Below are positions 1-7,321 of a stretch of 10,484 bases of DNA, in pieces. A program made the translations under genes and the position numbers. The notes beneath the pieces are model-generated. The model was not told where the DNA came from and made no database searches. It was given only the letters and a program-made list of their open reading frames with translations. The first letter of the stretch is position 1. Each line of letters begins with the position of its first letter. Source of the stretch: 66-474 sp036759545 (GTDB lineage Bacteria > Pseudomonadota > Gammaproteobacteria > Xanthomonadales > Rhodanobacteraceae); assembly GCA_036759545.1 (NCBI GenBank), contig DAIOUL010000081.1, positions 1 through 10,484 on the forward strand, read 5' to 3'.

Positions 1-955
<955 letters not shown>

Positions 956-960
956 TTCTC

Positions 961-990
961 GGGATTCGGGATTCGGGATTCGGGATTCGG
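961..990. repeat. Tandem heptamer array, four perfect GGGATTC units
   Basis: Four perfect copies of GGGATTC run from 961 to 988, followed by a partial GG. The array starts six bases after the rpoD stop codon. Heptamers of this type are frequent between genes in Xanthomonadales, where copy number often differs between strains. It encodes nothing recognisable and its function is unknown. Confidence 0.9.
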
Positions 991-1015
991 CTCGGTAAGC
1001 CTCGTCTTATATGGA

Positions 1016-1119
1016 CGTCATTCCGGGGCTGCGGCGCGCGCAGCGCGTCGCAGAACCCGGAACCCATTGTGATTTGCTTTTAAGAATCAAAATGGATTCC
1101 GGCTTTCGCCGGAATGACG
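1016..1119. repeat. Intergenic palindromic repeat of 104 bp (REP/MITE-like), possible rpoD terminator
   Basis: The element is bounded by an 11-bp perfect terminal inverted repeat, CGTCATTCCGG at 1016-1026 and CCGGAATGACG at 1109-1119. Three arms can be drawn inside. 1021-1062 pairs TTCCGGGG-CTGCG with CGCAG-CCCGGAA imperfectly. 1065-1074 pairs with 1085-1094 (9 of 10 positions). 1096-1103 pairs with 1108-1115 (ATTCCGGC with GCCGGAAT, loop TTTC). Non-coding elements with CGTCATTCCGG ends and GGATTCCGGCTTTCGCC cores are dispersed in Xanthomonadales genomes. I see no transposase and no clear target-site duplication. Its position after rpoD would let the hairpins end or stabilise the rpoD transcript, which is inference. 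Confidence 0.75.
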
Positions 1120-1171
1120 AGCAACAGACGTAGTCTCAATAGTTCTTACTCTCATATTGGAGCAGCTACTT

Positions 1172-1990
1172 ATGAACCGCATCGCCGTTTTCGTTGACGC
1201 CGGTTATCTCTTCGCCTCCGCCAGCGAGTTGCTGTTCGGCGAACGCCTGCGCCGCGGCGAGCTGCGGCTGGCCAATGCCGAATTCGCCGCGCACCTGAAG
1301 CAACTCGCCGAATCGATCGGCGGCTGCCCGTTGCTGCGCGTCTACTGGTACGACGGCACCAATGCCGGGCCGTCGCCGGCGCATCTCGCGATCGCCTATC
1401 TCGAAAACGTCAAGCTGCGCCTCGGCTTCGTCAACCAGTCCGGCGAACAGAAAGGCGTGGATGCGCTGATCTTTTCCGATCTCACCAACCTCGCGCGCAA
1501 CAACGCGATTTCCGATGCGCTGATCGTTTCGGGCGACGAGGACTTGCGCGTCGGGGTGCAGCAGGCGCAGGAACACGGCATCCGCGTGCACCTGCTGGGC
1601 GTCGAAGCCGCCGACATCGGCGAGATGCGCGGCAACCAATCGGCCGCCCTGCAACGCGAAGTGGATACGCGCCATCTGCTGGACGCGAATACTCTGCGGC
1701 GATTCCTGCGCCGGCGCGAGTTCGCCGAGTGGACGCCGCCGCTGGCCGACAACGGCGAGATGCAGCAGAACCTCGCGCGCATGCAGGAACTCGCCGGCGA
1801 ATACGCCGACACGCTCGGGGCCGAACAGCGCGAGCAGATCCGGCAATTGCCCGAACGCACGCCGTTGCCGCACGAACTCGATCGCGAACTGCTCTCCCGC
1901 GCCTCCGAACTGCTCGGTCGCAAACTCGAGGAAACCGAAAAGCGGACCCTGCGCGCCGCGCTGCGCACGGCGGTGTGCGAACCGGCGTAA
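1172..1990 (+). CDS. NYN domain protein (PIN-like, DUF88/LabA-type putative ribonuclease)
   Basis: A 272-aa soluble protein whose first ~180 residues fit the NYN domain, a PIN-like nuclease fold found in LabA/DUF88 proteins. The expected acidic metal-site residues are visible: D9 in the first strand (IAVFVDAGYLF), D97 in QKGVDALIF, and D122/D124 in DALIVSGDEDL. A Rossmann-like strand follows (GIRVHLLGV, 136-144). The C-terminal ~80 residues (from 195) are predicted helical and charged, with no family I recognise; they may bind RNA or a partner. I chose ATG 1172 because GGAG at 1159-1162 lies nine bases before it and the domain begins directly; a TTG at 1157 would overlap that ribosome site. 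The gene stands alone, after rpoD and its repeats, and converges on the protease gene. RNA cleavage is known for parts of this family, but the target here is unknown. Confidence 0.88.
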   Translation: MNRIAVFVDAGYLFASASELLFGERLRRGELRLANAEFAAHLKQLAESIGGCPLLRVYWYDGTNAGPSPAHLAIAYLENVKLRLGFVNQSGEQKGVDALIFSDLTNLARNNAISDALIVSGDEDLRVGVQQAQEHGIRVHLLGVEAADIGEMRGNQSAALQREVDTRHLLDANTLRRFLRRREFAEWTPPLADNGEMQQNLARMQELAGEYADTLGAEQREQIRQLPERTPLPHELDRELLSRASELLGRKLEETEKRTLRAALRTAVCEPA

Positions 1991-1996
1991 ATCCGC

Positions 1997-2010
1997 GCGA
2001 GCACGCTCGC
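1997..2010. repeat. Short dispersed-type palindrome GCGAGC-AC-GCTCGC
   Basis: A 6-bp perfect stem (1997-2002 with 2005-2010), followed by TCCTGCAA, lies just after the NYN stop codon. Very similar GCGAGC-N-GCTCGCTCCTACA sequences occur repeatedly between genes in xanthomonads and pseudomonads, so this is probably one copy of a dispersed REP-like family. The two-base loop makes a stable RNA hairpin less likely than a DNA palindrome. Family membership is from memory of such genomes. Confidence 0.5.
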
Positions 2011-2028
2011 TCCTGCAACAATCGCTTC

Positions 2029-2056
2029 GTAGAGCCGGCGCTCAGCGCCGTCTTTT
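2029..2056 (+). terminator. GTAG-type REP hairpin acting as probable rho-independent terminator
   Basis: GTAG at 2029-2032 is followed by the stem CGGCGC (2036-2041), loop TCA and GCGCCG (2045-2050), then TCTTTT (2051-2056). The hairpin plus T-run fits an intrinsic terminator for the NYN gene. The GTAG tetranucleotide directly before a GC-rich hairpin is also the signature of the GTAG REP class, described in Stenotrophomonas (SMAG) and other gammaproteobacteria together with RAYT transposases. It sits between two convergent genes; on the - strand the stem is not followed by a T-run, so termination should be one-way. Confidence 0.6.
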
Positions 2057-2070
2057 CTCCATGCAGGCGA

Positions 2071-4092
2071 TTAATGCTCCTTGACCTGCAAGTTCTTCAT
2101 CAGCAGATCGAGCTTGCTCTTCATGAAATCCTGCGGGTGGTTTCCTTCGATGCCGTAGAACGCGGTGTACAGCACCGACGGTGTGTTGCCGGTATCGGCT
2201 GAGGCCGCCACGGCATTGATCTTCATCACGTCATCCTCGCTGCGCGCAACGCCGTCGTCGGGATGCTGGCGCTTCGATATTTTCTGCCAGGTGCTGGTCA
2301 GATCGTCATCCAACCCGATTGGCGGCGCGTGATAGCGCTGCACGCTGATGCGGTCGTAGTCATTGCCGGCCTTGTCCTTCCAAACGGTGACGTCCGCCAC
2401 GTCCCAGTCCACGCGGCCGCCGTCCGGAAACCAGGTGAATGCCAGGTTCAGCAGGCTGTCTTGCGTGATGGCCTGCACCTCCGGCGTGAAGGAGAACGCG
2501 ATGCGCGGCGAGGCATAAGCGAAGCGTTTGCCATAGTCGAAATCGATGTGCATGCTCTTCAACGCATCCGGCAGCAGGCGCGTGTCGCTCAAAAACTGTT
2601 TCCACTGCGCCAACGTGCCCTCGTAGCTCAGATAGACGAAACCGGCGAGCTGGTTGAAGTCCAGCAGGGTGTCGTGCACGCCGCCGGCGGGTTTGGGACG
2701 AAGCATTCCCACGCAGCCGTCCGGCGTAGGCAAGGTGTAGGTGACCACGCGTGCGTTGAGAAACGGCAGCGGCCACACTTCGGTCTGCCATCGCCGTCCC
2801 CAGCGATCCACGAATTCGGACTCGCTTTCCGGTTTGCCCAAGGACGTGATTTTCACCGAATCGCTGCCGACCGGACGCGTGAACAGTCCGGTCTTCATCA
2901 GCAAATCCATGCGCAACTTGGCGTCGTGATAGAAGGCATCCGGGGCGAGCTTGTCGGGCCGGCGGATGTGGAAGAGCACGGTGTGCCCCAGCGCACCGAT
3001 GTCCACGTAACCATTGTCGTCCAGCGAAATGCGCTTGGTGCTGCTCTCCGCCAGCGCCCACTCGTTGTTGCTGTTGCGCGCAATCATGCCGGGGAAGCTC
3101 AGGATCTTCACAGGCTGCGCGTTGAGCAGCCGCGCCGATCCCCTGCCGACGGGGAACAGGTTGCCCGCTTCTCGCGCCAGCAATGCGCGCTGCAGTGCAT
3201 CCTCGTGTTTGTCCATTTCCGTCTGGAAACTGCGATAGAAATCCGCAAGGCGGAGCGGCAGCGTGAATTTCGCCTGCACGATATCGCTCTGCACCTCGCC
3301 GTCCAGCACTTCCAGCGAGTAGGCCATGCGTTCGTCCAGCACGGCCTGGTTGTCGGGCGCATCCAATACCTGCTGGATCGGCAAGGCATAGTTGAGGTTC
3401 TCGTTGGGCGATTTCGCCAGCACCACGCCGATGACCTTGCCGTTCTTGTCCAGCAACGGCCCGCCGCTGTTGCCCGGAGAAGCCGCGGCGGAAAAGCGCA
3501 TCCATTTCCACGCGCCGTCCTGCTGTTCCGGCGTGTCGGAGGTGTAGAGCCCGTCGCGGATCACCACGCCGGTGCCGAGCGCGTTGCCCACCGCATACAC
3601 AACGTCGTTGGTCGCGGGTTTGCTGTCGATCTCCAGCGCCGCGTCTCCGGGTTGCGTGGCCAGCGAGAACACCACGAAGTCGCGGCGCAGCCCGAACTTC
3701 TCGATCTTGTCGACCGGATATACGTTGCCCTTGCTGTCGCGCAGCGCGGGCGGACCCCAGAGGCTGCCCACACCGGCCAGCAGCACGTGCGCGGCGGTGA
3801 CGTAACGGCCGTGCCCGATCGCGAACGCGGTGCCGATCGAGTAGTACTTGTCGGTGCGCTCCTGATAGGGCAGCAGATCGAGCGGCAGCGGCTTCTCGTA
3901 GCTGAGCGGATCGGGATCCGGTTTGGCCTGCACGACTTCGAAGGTGGCGGCTTCCACCTTGGGCAGCACCGCAGGATTGAGCGTGGCCGCGTGGGCCGCG
4001 CCTGCAATGAAGAACAACACCAGCGCTGCCGCAAAGAGACGCGGGGCATCGAACCCCGCAACGAGGTGGAGACTCCCAATCGAGGTGCGCAT
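2071..4092 (-). CDS. Secreted trypsin-like serine protease with large unassigned C-terminal region
   Basis: A 673-aa protein with a signal peptide (hydrophobic core ~19-34, likely cleavage after AHA at 35), so it acts in the periplasm or outside the cell. Residues ~45-245 form a chymotrypsin/trypsin-fold protease of the HtrA-like type. The catalytic triad is visible as H102 (VTAAHVL), D138 (RRDFVVFSL) and S209 (SPGNSGGPLLD). The usual PDZ domain of DegP/DegS is not evident. Residues ~250-673 match nothing I recognise and contain no obvious membrane segment, so this part may bind substrate or inhibit the enzyme. The start at 4092 has a weak AGGGGG site four bases upstream; the n-region is rather long, but no better in-frame start lies before the hydrophobic core. 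The next upstream gene on this strand, alkB, ends 96 bases away, so it may have its own promoter. It should not be called DegP. Confidence 0.85.
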   Translation of the reverse strand: MRTSIGSLHLVAGFDAPRLFAAALVLFFIAGAAHAATLNPAVLPKVEAATFEVVQAKPDPDPLSYEKPLPLDLLPYQERTDKYYSIGTAFAIGHGRYVTAAHVLLAGVGSLWGPPALRDSKGNVYPVDKIEKFGLRRDFVVFSLATQPGDAALEIDSKPATNDVVYAVGNALGTGVVIRDGLYTSDTPEQQDGAWKWMRFSAAASPGNSGGPLLDKNGKVIGVVLAKSPNENLNYALPIQQVLDAPDNQAVLDERMAYSLEVLDGEVQSDIVQAKFTLPLRLADFYRSFQTEMDKHEDALQRALLAREAGNLFPVGRGSARLLNAQPVKILSFPGMIARNSNNEWALAESSTKRISLDDNGYVDIGALGHTVLFHIRRPDKLAPDAFYHDAKLRMDLLMKTGLFTRPVGSDSVKITSLGKPESESEFVDRWGRRWQTEVWPLPFLNARVVTYTLPTPDGCVGMLRPKPAGGVHDTLLDFNQLAGFVYLSYEGTLAQWKQFLSDTRLLPDALKSMHIDFDYGKRFAYASPRIAFSFTPEVQAITQDSLLNLAFTWFPDGGRVDWDVADVTVWKDKAGNDYDRISVQRYHAPPIGLDDDLTSTWQKISKRQHPDDGVARSEDDVMKINAVAASADTGNTPSVLYTAFYGIEGNHPQDFMKSKLDLLMKNLQVKEH

Positions 4093-4188
4093 CGAACCCC
4101 CTGCACGTTGACCGCGCGTCCTATGCGCATCCGTCCGGCGCGCATGTTGTCACGAACGCGCGGCGGCTGCATGGTCTTGTCGAGGCGA

Positions 4189-4848
4189 TTACGCGGCTTT
4201 GCGAAACGTCAGGTTGATCCGGCAGGCATCGAGCAAAGGATGCATGCCGTCCTTCAGCGGCAGCACGCCGTGATAACGCATGCGCGCAGGACCACCCCAG
4301 ACCACGACATCGCCGTGGACGAGCGGAACGCGCATCTGCTTGTCGTTGCGCCGCAGGCCACCGAACAGAAACGTGGCCGGCAGCCCGAGCGAAACCGACA
4401 CGATCGGCTGCGAGAAATCGCGCTCGTCCCGATCCTGATGCAAAGACAGTTTCGCGCCGGGTTCGTAGCGGTTGATCAGGCAGGCGTCGGGTATGAAATC
4501 CGCAAATCCGGCGGCTGCGGCCGCCTCTCGCGCGAGTTGCGCAAAAACAGCGGGCATCGCCGGCCACGGGCTGCCGCTTTGTGGATCATCTGGCGAATAG
4601 CGGTAGCCGCGCCGGTCGCTGATCCAGCCCAGTGCGCCGCAGTTGCTCATCGATACCGACATGCGCAATCCGCCTGGGGTGGTCATGCGCCGCAGCGGTG
4701 CGGCGTGGATCACACCCTCGAGCGCACGCAGAATCTCGCGCTCGCGTGGCGATGCAAACCCGCGCAGCAGCACCGCGCCTTCCTGCAGCGCCTGCCGCGC
4801 GGGTTGCGGGTCGGAATTCGCGTCGAAAAGCTCTTCCGCCGCCCGCAT
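4189..4848 (-). CDS. alkB: Alpha-ketoglutarate-dependent DNA/RNA dealkylase AlkB
   Basis: A 219-aa protein, close to the 216 aa of E. coli AlkB. It oxidatively removes 1-methyladenine and 3-methylcytosine lesions, using Fe(II), O2 and 2-oxoglutarate in the cytoplasm. All key residues are visible: the iron ligands H137 and D139 (LHQDRDE) and H193 (RYHGVLPL), and the 2-oxoglutarate-binding arginines R210 and R216 in ACRINLTFRKA. Also typical are the substrate-lid stretch MSVSMSNCGALGW (63-75), LINRYEPGAKLSLHQD (124-139) and HGDVVVWGGPAR. ATG 4848 shares its A with the stop codon of the upstream SnoaL-like gene (TGATG) and has no ribosome site of its own, so translation is probably coupled. An open frame continues upstream of 4848 but only as a shadow of that gene. 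No ada or other methylation-repair gene is next to it. Confidence 0.95.
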   Translation of the reverse strand: MRAAEELFDANSDPQPARQALQEGAVLLRGFASPREREILRALEGVIHAAPLRRMTTPGGLRMSVSMSNCGALGWISDRRGYRYSPDDPQSGSPWPAMPAVFAQLAREAAAAAGFADFIPDACLINRYEPGAKLSLHQDRDERDFSQPIVSVSLGLPATFLFGGLRRNDKQMRVPLVHGDVVVWGGPARMRYHGVLPLKDGMHPLLDACRINLTFRKAA

Positions 4849-5216
4849 CACATGTCGTAGAAGAACTGCTCGCGGTCGATTTTGCCATCGCGCACGTGAT
4901 ACACGCAGACCTCGCGCATGGTTACGCGCCCACGGCCTTTCATGGTCGCGTCCATCACGGCGGCGACGCTGAACCAGTCGCCCGCGATCACCGGCTCGCT
5001 GACTTCGTTGCTGTGCACCGCTTCCACCATTTCGCCGAATTGACGGCCTTTTTCCTTGATCGCATCCAGACCCGTGGCGTTGCCCATCGGCCCGCCGGAC
5101 ATGCCTTCCATCTCGATGTTCACCGCATCGCGCGCGAACAATTCCTCGTGCGCTTGCGTGTAATTGCCCTGGCGGCACAACTCGACCAGACGCTTGGCGA
5201 CCTGTTGCGTGTTCAT
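4848..5216 (-). CDS. SnoaL-like / NTF2-like superfamily protein
   Basis: A 122-aa protein with the layout of the SnoaL-like NTF2 fold. An N-terminal helix (MNTQQVAKRLVELCRQGNY) leads to EELFARDAVNIEME, then a strand region typical of the fold (SEPVIAGDWFSVAAVMDAT, MREVCVYHVRDGKIDREQFF). The family includes cyclases, isomerases and many binding proteins of unknown role, so a reaction cannot be assigned. The start at 5216 is well supported: GGAG lies seven bases upstream within AAAGGAGTG. Its stop overlaps the alkB start by one base, which makes a two-gene operon. It is divergent from the tRNA gene, and the shared 104-bp spacer carries a perfect inverted repeat. A link to alkylation damage is suggested only by this coupling. 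Confidence 0.85.
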   Translation of the reverse strand: MNTQQVAKRLVELCRQGNYTQAHEELFARDAVNIEMEGMSGGPMGNATGLDAIKEKGRQFGEMVEAVHSNEVSEPVIAGDWFSVAAVMDATMKGRGRVTMREVCVYHVRDGKIDREQFFYDM

Positions 5217-5260
5217 GGCGGCACTCCTTTCGTTCGGGGAGCGGGCAGTTTAAACACGGC

Positions 5261-5282
5261 TGCTGACAAGGTGGTGTCAGCA
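5261..5282. promoter_or_regulatory. Perfect 8-bp inverted repeat between divergent SnoaL-like gene and tRNA
   Basis: TGCTGACA (5261-5268) and TGTCAGCA (5275-5282) are perfect inverted copies separated by six bases. The repeat lies 45 bases upstream of the SnoaL-alkB operon start and 38 bases upstream of the tRNA. No T-run follows on either strand, so an intrinsic terminator is unlikely. A dimeric regulator's operator is a reasonable reading, but no regulator is known. Confidence 0.45.
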
Positions 5283-5304
5283 GAAACATGGCGCTGCGAT
5301 CCCC

Positions 5305-5310
5305 TATCAT
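5305..5310 (+). promoter_or_regulatory. Candidate -10 element of the tRNA promoter
   Basis: TATCAT differs from TATAAT at one position. It lies ten bases before the mature tRNA 5' end, followed by TTGCACACGC. I see no good -35 hexamer at 16-18 bases, so only the -10 is proposed. Confidence 0.4.
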
Positions 5311-5320
5311 TTGCACACGC

Positions 5321-5394
<74 letters not shown>

Positions 5395-5413
5395 TTACGA
5401 ACGAGAAGAGTTG

Positions 5414-5459
5414 GCCCGGCACGCCTCGGAATGGGCTTGGCCTGTCGGCGTCGCCGGGC
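5414..5459. terminator. Strong hairpin between convergent tRNA and csbD-like gene
   Basis: GCCCGGC-ACGCC (5414-5425) pairs with GGCGT-C-GCCGGGC (5447-5459), giving 12 base pairs with one bulged base and a 21-base loop. It lies 20 bases after the tRNA and 17 bases after the CsbD-like stop on the other strand. A good T-run is absent on both sides; on the - strand the stem is followed by CAACTCTTCT. It may end or protect either transcript, possibly with Rho. Confidence 0.45.
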
Positions 5460-5475
5460 ACTGAAAACCCGGGCG

Positions 5476-5685
5476 CTACTCTTCCTCTTCCGCGCGCGCG
5501 GCTTTGCGTTGCTGGTCCGCGCGCGCGCGGTCGATGCCCTTGCCGATCAGCCGCTGCGCCTTGCCGAAACGGTTTTCGACCTTGCCCAGCATTTCGGTGC
5601 GCTTGTTGCCCGTGACCTTGCCCGCCGCTTCGCGCACCGCGCCCTTGAGCTGGTGCTTGGTGCCTTCCACCCGATTCTTGTCCAT
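5476..5685 (-). CDS. CsbD-like / YjbJ-family small stress protein
   Basis: A 69-aa hydrophilic protein of the CsbD family, which is small, abundant and induced by general stress or stationary phase, with no known biochemical activity. The family pattern is clear: MDKNRVEGTKHQLKGAVREA, then AAGKVTGNKRTEMLGKVENR and FGKAQRLIGKGIDRA. The tail is very charged (KAARAEEEE). The start at 5685 is chosen because homology begins there and GAGGAA lies nine bases upstream. It follows the hemerythrin gene by 26 bases on the same strand, so the two are probably co-transcribed. Length (usually 60-75 aa) is normal. Confidence 0.9.
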   Translation of the reverse strand: MDKNRVEGTKHQLKGAVREAAGKVTGNKRTEMLGKVENRFGKAQRLIGKGIDRARADQQRKAARAEEEE

Positions 5686-5711
5686 GCGATGGTCTTCCTC
5701 GGTGGCCGGCG

Positions 5712-6179
5712 TCAGACGGGCGCAGTGGTTTCCAGCAGCTCCTGCTTGCGCGAATTCAACTGCTCGCCGAGGTTCTTCAGATCCTCGGCCGAGAAGATCT
5801 TCTTGGCGCGCGGGAACATCTCCGCTTCTTCCTCGTCGGCGTGATGTTCCACCAGTTCCTTCAGCACCTTCGCGCGGCCGCTGAACTTCTCCGAATTGAC
5901 ATCGGTGGCGAGAAGATCCGGCAGCACCAGTTCGCCGGCGGCGCGGTGTTCTTCCAAGGCCTCGAAGTAGAGTTTGTCGTTGTCGGCGTCGTTGCAGGCC
6001 TGCTTGAAAGCGGGGTAGAAGATTTCCTCCTCTATCTGCGTGTGCACCTTCAGCTCGACCGCGATCTTTTCCAGCAACTCCTCGCGGGTCTTGGTGGCAC
6101 GCGCGGTGGTGCCGTTGAGTTCCTTGAGAAGCTTGCGAACTTTCTGATGGTCTTCGGTCAACAACGAGATCGCATCCAT
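5712..6179 (-). CDS. Hemerythrin HHE cation-binding domain protein
   Basis: A 155-aa helical protein with one HHE domain, expected to hold a non-haem di-iron site and bind O2 or NO, or sense oxidative stress, in the cytoplasm. Candidate ligands are H11 (LTEDHQKV), H46 and E50 (VHTQIEEE), H78 (LEEHRAAG), and H112/H113 with E116/E117 (VEHHADEEEAEMFP). The order and spacing of these HxxxE-type motifs fit the family. ATG 6179 is preferred over the GTG at 6185 because AAGGGAG lies nine bases before the ATG but only about three before the GTG. It is followed at 26 bases by the CsbD-like gene and preceded at 85 bases by the mscS-like gene. Whether it stores iron, binds gas or repairs damage cannot be read from sequence. 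Confidence 0.92.
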   Translation of the reverse strand: MDAISLLTEDHQKVRKLLKELNGTTARATKTREELLEKIAVELKVHTQIEEEIFYPAFKQACNDADNDKLYFEALEEHRAAGELVLPDLLATDVNSEKFSGRAKVLKELVEHHADEEEAEMFPRAKKIFSAEDLKNLGEQLNSRKQELLETTAPV

Positions 6180-6264
6180 GTGCACTGCTCCCTTGTAGGT
6201 CCGCGGACAGTACCCAGCGCGTTGCGCAGGATTCGTGAAGCCGATGTTCCGAAAACAACGCCGT

Positions 6265-7278
6265 TCAGCGCGCGTCGCCTTTCGGAAAACGCACGCGCTC
6301 GGGTGCCTCGTTGAGCCGCTGCAGCATCTTCACGACCAGCCGGCTCTTCACGCGGCCGGCCTGCTTGGGATCGACGAGATAGCGTACGGTCGCATCCAGC
6401 CAGGTATTGGCGTCCACGCGGAAATGCACCGAAGGACGTTCCTGCACCTCGACTTCGTCCACCGGCGTGCGCGCCAGCAGTTCGCGGTATTTCCTGATCT
6501 GTGCGCGCATGGCCTCGCCGACTTCTTCGTCGGCCGCCTGCTGCATCACCTCGCTGACGAACGCCAGGTCGGTGTCGTAGGCGACCTGGAACGTGATTTC
6601 GTTCCACACGTAGGGAAAGAGCGCCCAGGAGGAATTGATCACCGGCGTGGTCAGCACGCGCGAATTGGGAAACTTGATCAGCCGCCCGCTCGGATGATGT
6701 TTGCTGTTGATCATCGGCCCGCCGATTTCCCACAGCGTCGTGTCGAGATAATTGACGTCGATGACGTCGCCGCTGGAGTCGCCGATGCTGATGCGGTCGC
6801 CGACCCAGTAGGGCCGCTTGGTGAGGATGTAGATCCAGCCGATGAAGCTGCCGAGCGGCGTCTGCAGCGAGAAGCCGAGCACGATCGAAATCAGGCCCAG
6901 CGAGGTGAGCGCCGCGTACCAGTTGGCGAACAGCACCGTCAGCGCGATCACCACCACGAGGGTGGCGAGCACCAGTTTGCCGATGCGCCGCACGTTGTAA
7001 CGCAGCGCCACATCGGGAATCGCGCGCAGCCGGTTGTCCAGCAGCCGGTAGCAGGCGAGCAGCAGGGCGACCGCGCCGATGCCCAATGCGACCCGTTCCA
7101 GAAAACCGATGGCGCGTGCAGGCGCCGCCGGAAAAACATCCAGACGCAATGCGGCGTAGGCGCCGCCGGCCAGCGCCACGATCAGCAGGCAAATCCACCA
7201 GAACGCGAACGAGGGCCGCTGAGCGGGCGCCTCCGCCGCATCGGCCTGTTCGCGCAAATGGGTTTGCTGGTCCTCCAT
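6265..7278 (-). CDS. MscS-family mechanosensitive ion channel
   Basis: A 337-aa inner-membrane protein of the small-conductance mechanosensitive channel family, which releases solutes on osmotic downshock. Hydrophobic segments lie at ~25-45, ~60-79 and ~101-118. The pore-lining helix region then runs ~120-152 (LGLISIVLGFSLQTPLGSFI), followed by the family hallmark RPYWVGDRISIGDSSGDVID, the beta-domain and LIKFPNSRVL (200-209). The C-terminal cytoplasmic vestibule is present. The start at 7278 has AAAGG seven bases upstream; an in-frame ATG at 7311 has no ribosome site. The insert WEIGGPMINSKHHPSGR between the beta-domain and the NSRVL motif is longer than in E. coli MscS. It is flanked on the same strand by the DUF3606 gene (43 bases upstream) and the hemerythrin gene, which fits a stress block. 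Confidence 0.92.
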   Translation of the reverse strand: MEDQQTHLREQADAAEAPAQRPSFAFWWICLLIVALAGGAYAALRLDVFPAAPARAIGFLERVALGIGAVALLLACYRLLDNRLRAIPDVALRYNVRRIGKLVLATLVVVIALTVLFANWYAALTSLGLISIVLGFSLQTPLGSFIGWIYILTKRPYWVGDRISIGDSSGDVIDVNYLDTTLWEIGGPMINSKHHPSGRLIKFPNSRVLTTPVINSSWALFPYVWNEITFQVAYDTDLAFVSEVMQQAADEEVGEAMRAQIRKYRELLARTPVDEVEVQERPSVHFRVDANTWLDATVRYLVDPKQAGRVKSRLVVKMLQRLNEAPERVRFPKGDAR

Positions 7279-7321
7279 GCAGTCGCCTTTCCCTCGACGC
7301 GGCGTCTGCATCGAACGGCCG

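Noticed and set aside
961..988. CRISPR-like repeat array
   Set aside because: The units are seven bases long and have no spacers, so this is a tandem heptamer array.
2071..4092. Naming the protease DegP/HtrA
   Set aside because: It has the triad and a signal peptide but no evident PDZ domain, and the C-terminal region is of unknown type.
2263..4860. An 865-codon open frame on the + strand
   Set aside because: It runs antisense through the protease and alkB, has low-complexity H/R/V/Q-rich composition and no motif. Long antisense frames are expected in GC-rich DNA.
4189..5316. A 375-codon open frame on the - strand
   Set aside because: Only the part after 4848 is AlkB. The upstream part is the shadow frame of the SnoaL-like gene, which has a strong ribosome site, and AlkB has normal length from 4848.
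6180..6185. GTG start for the hemerythrin gene at 6185
   Set aside because: The AAGGGAG ribosome site would be only about three bases away; ATG 6179 has proper spacing.
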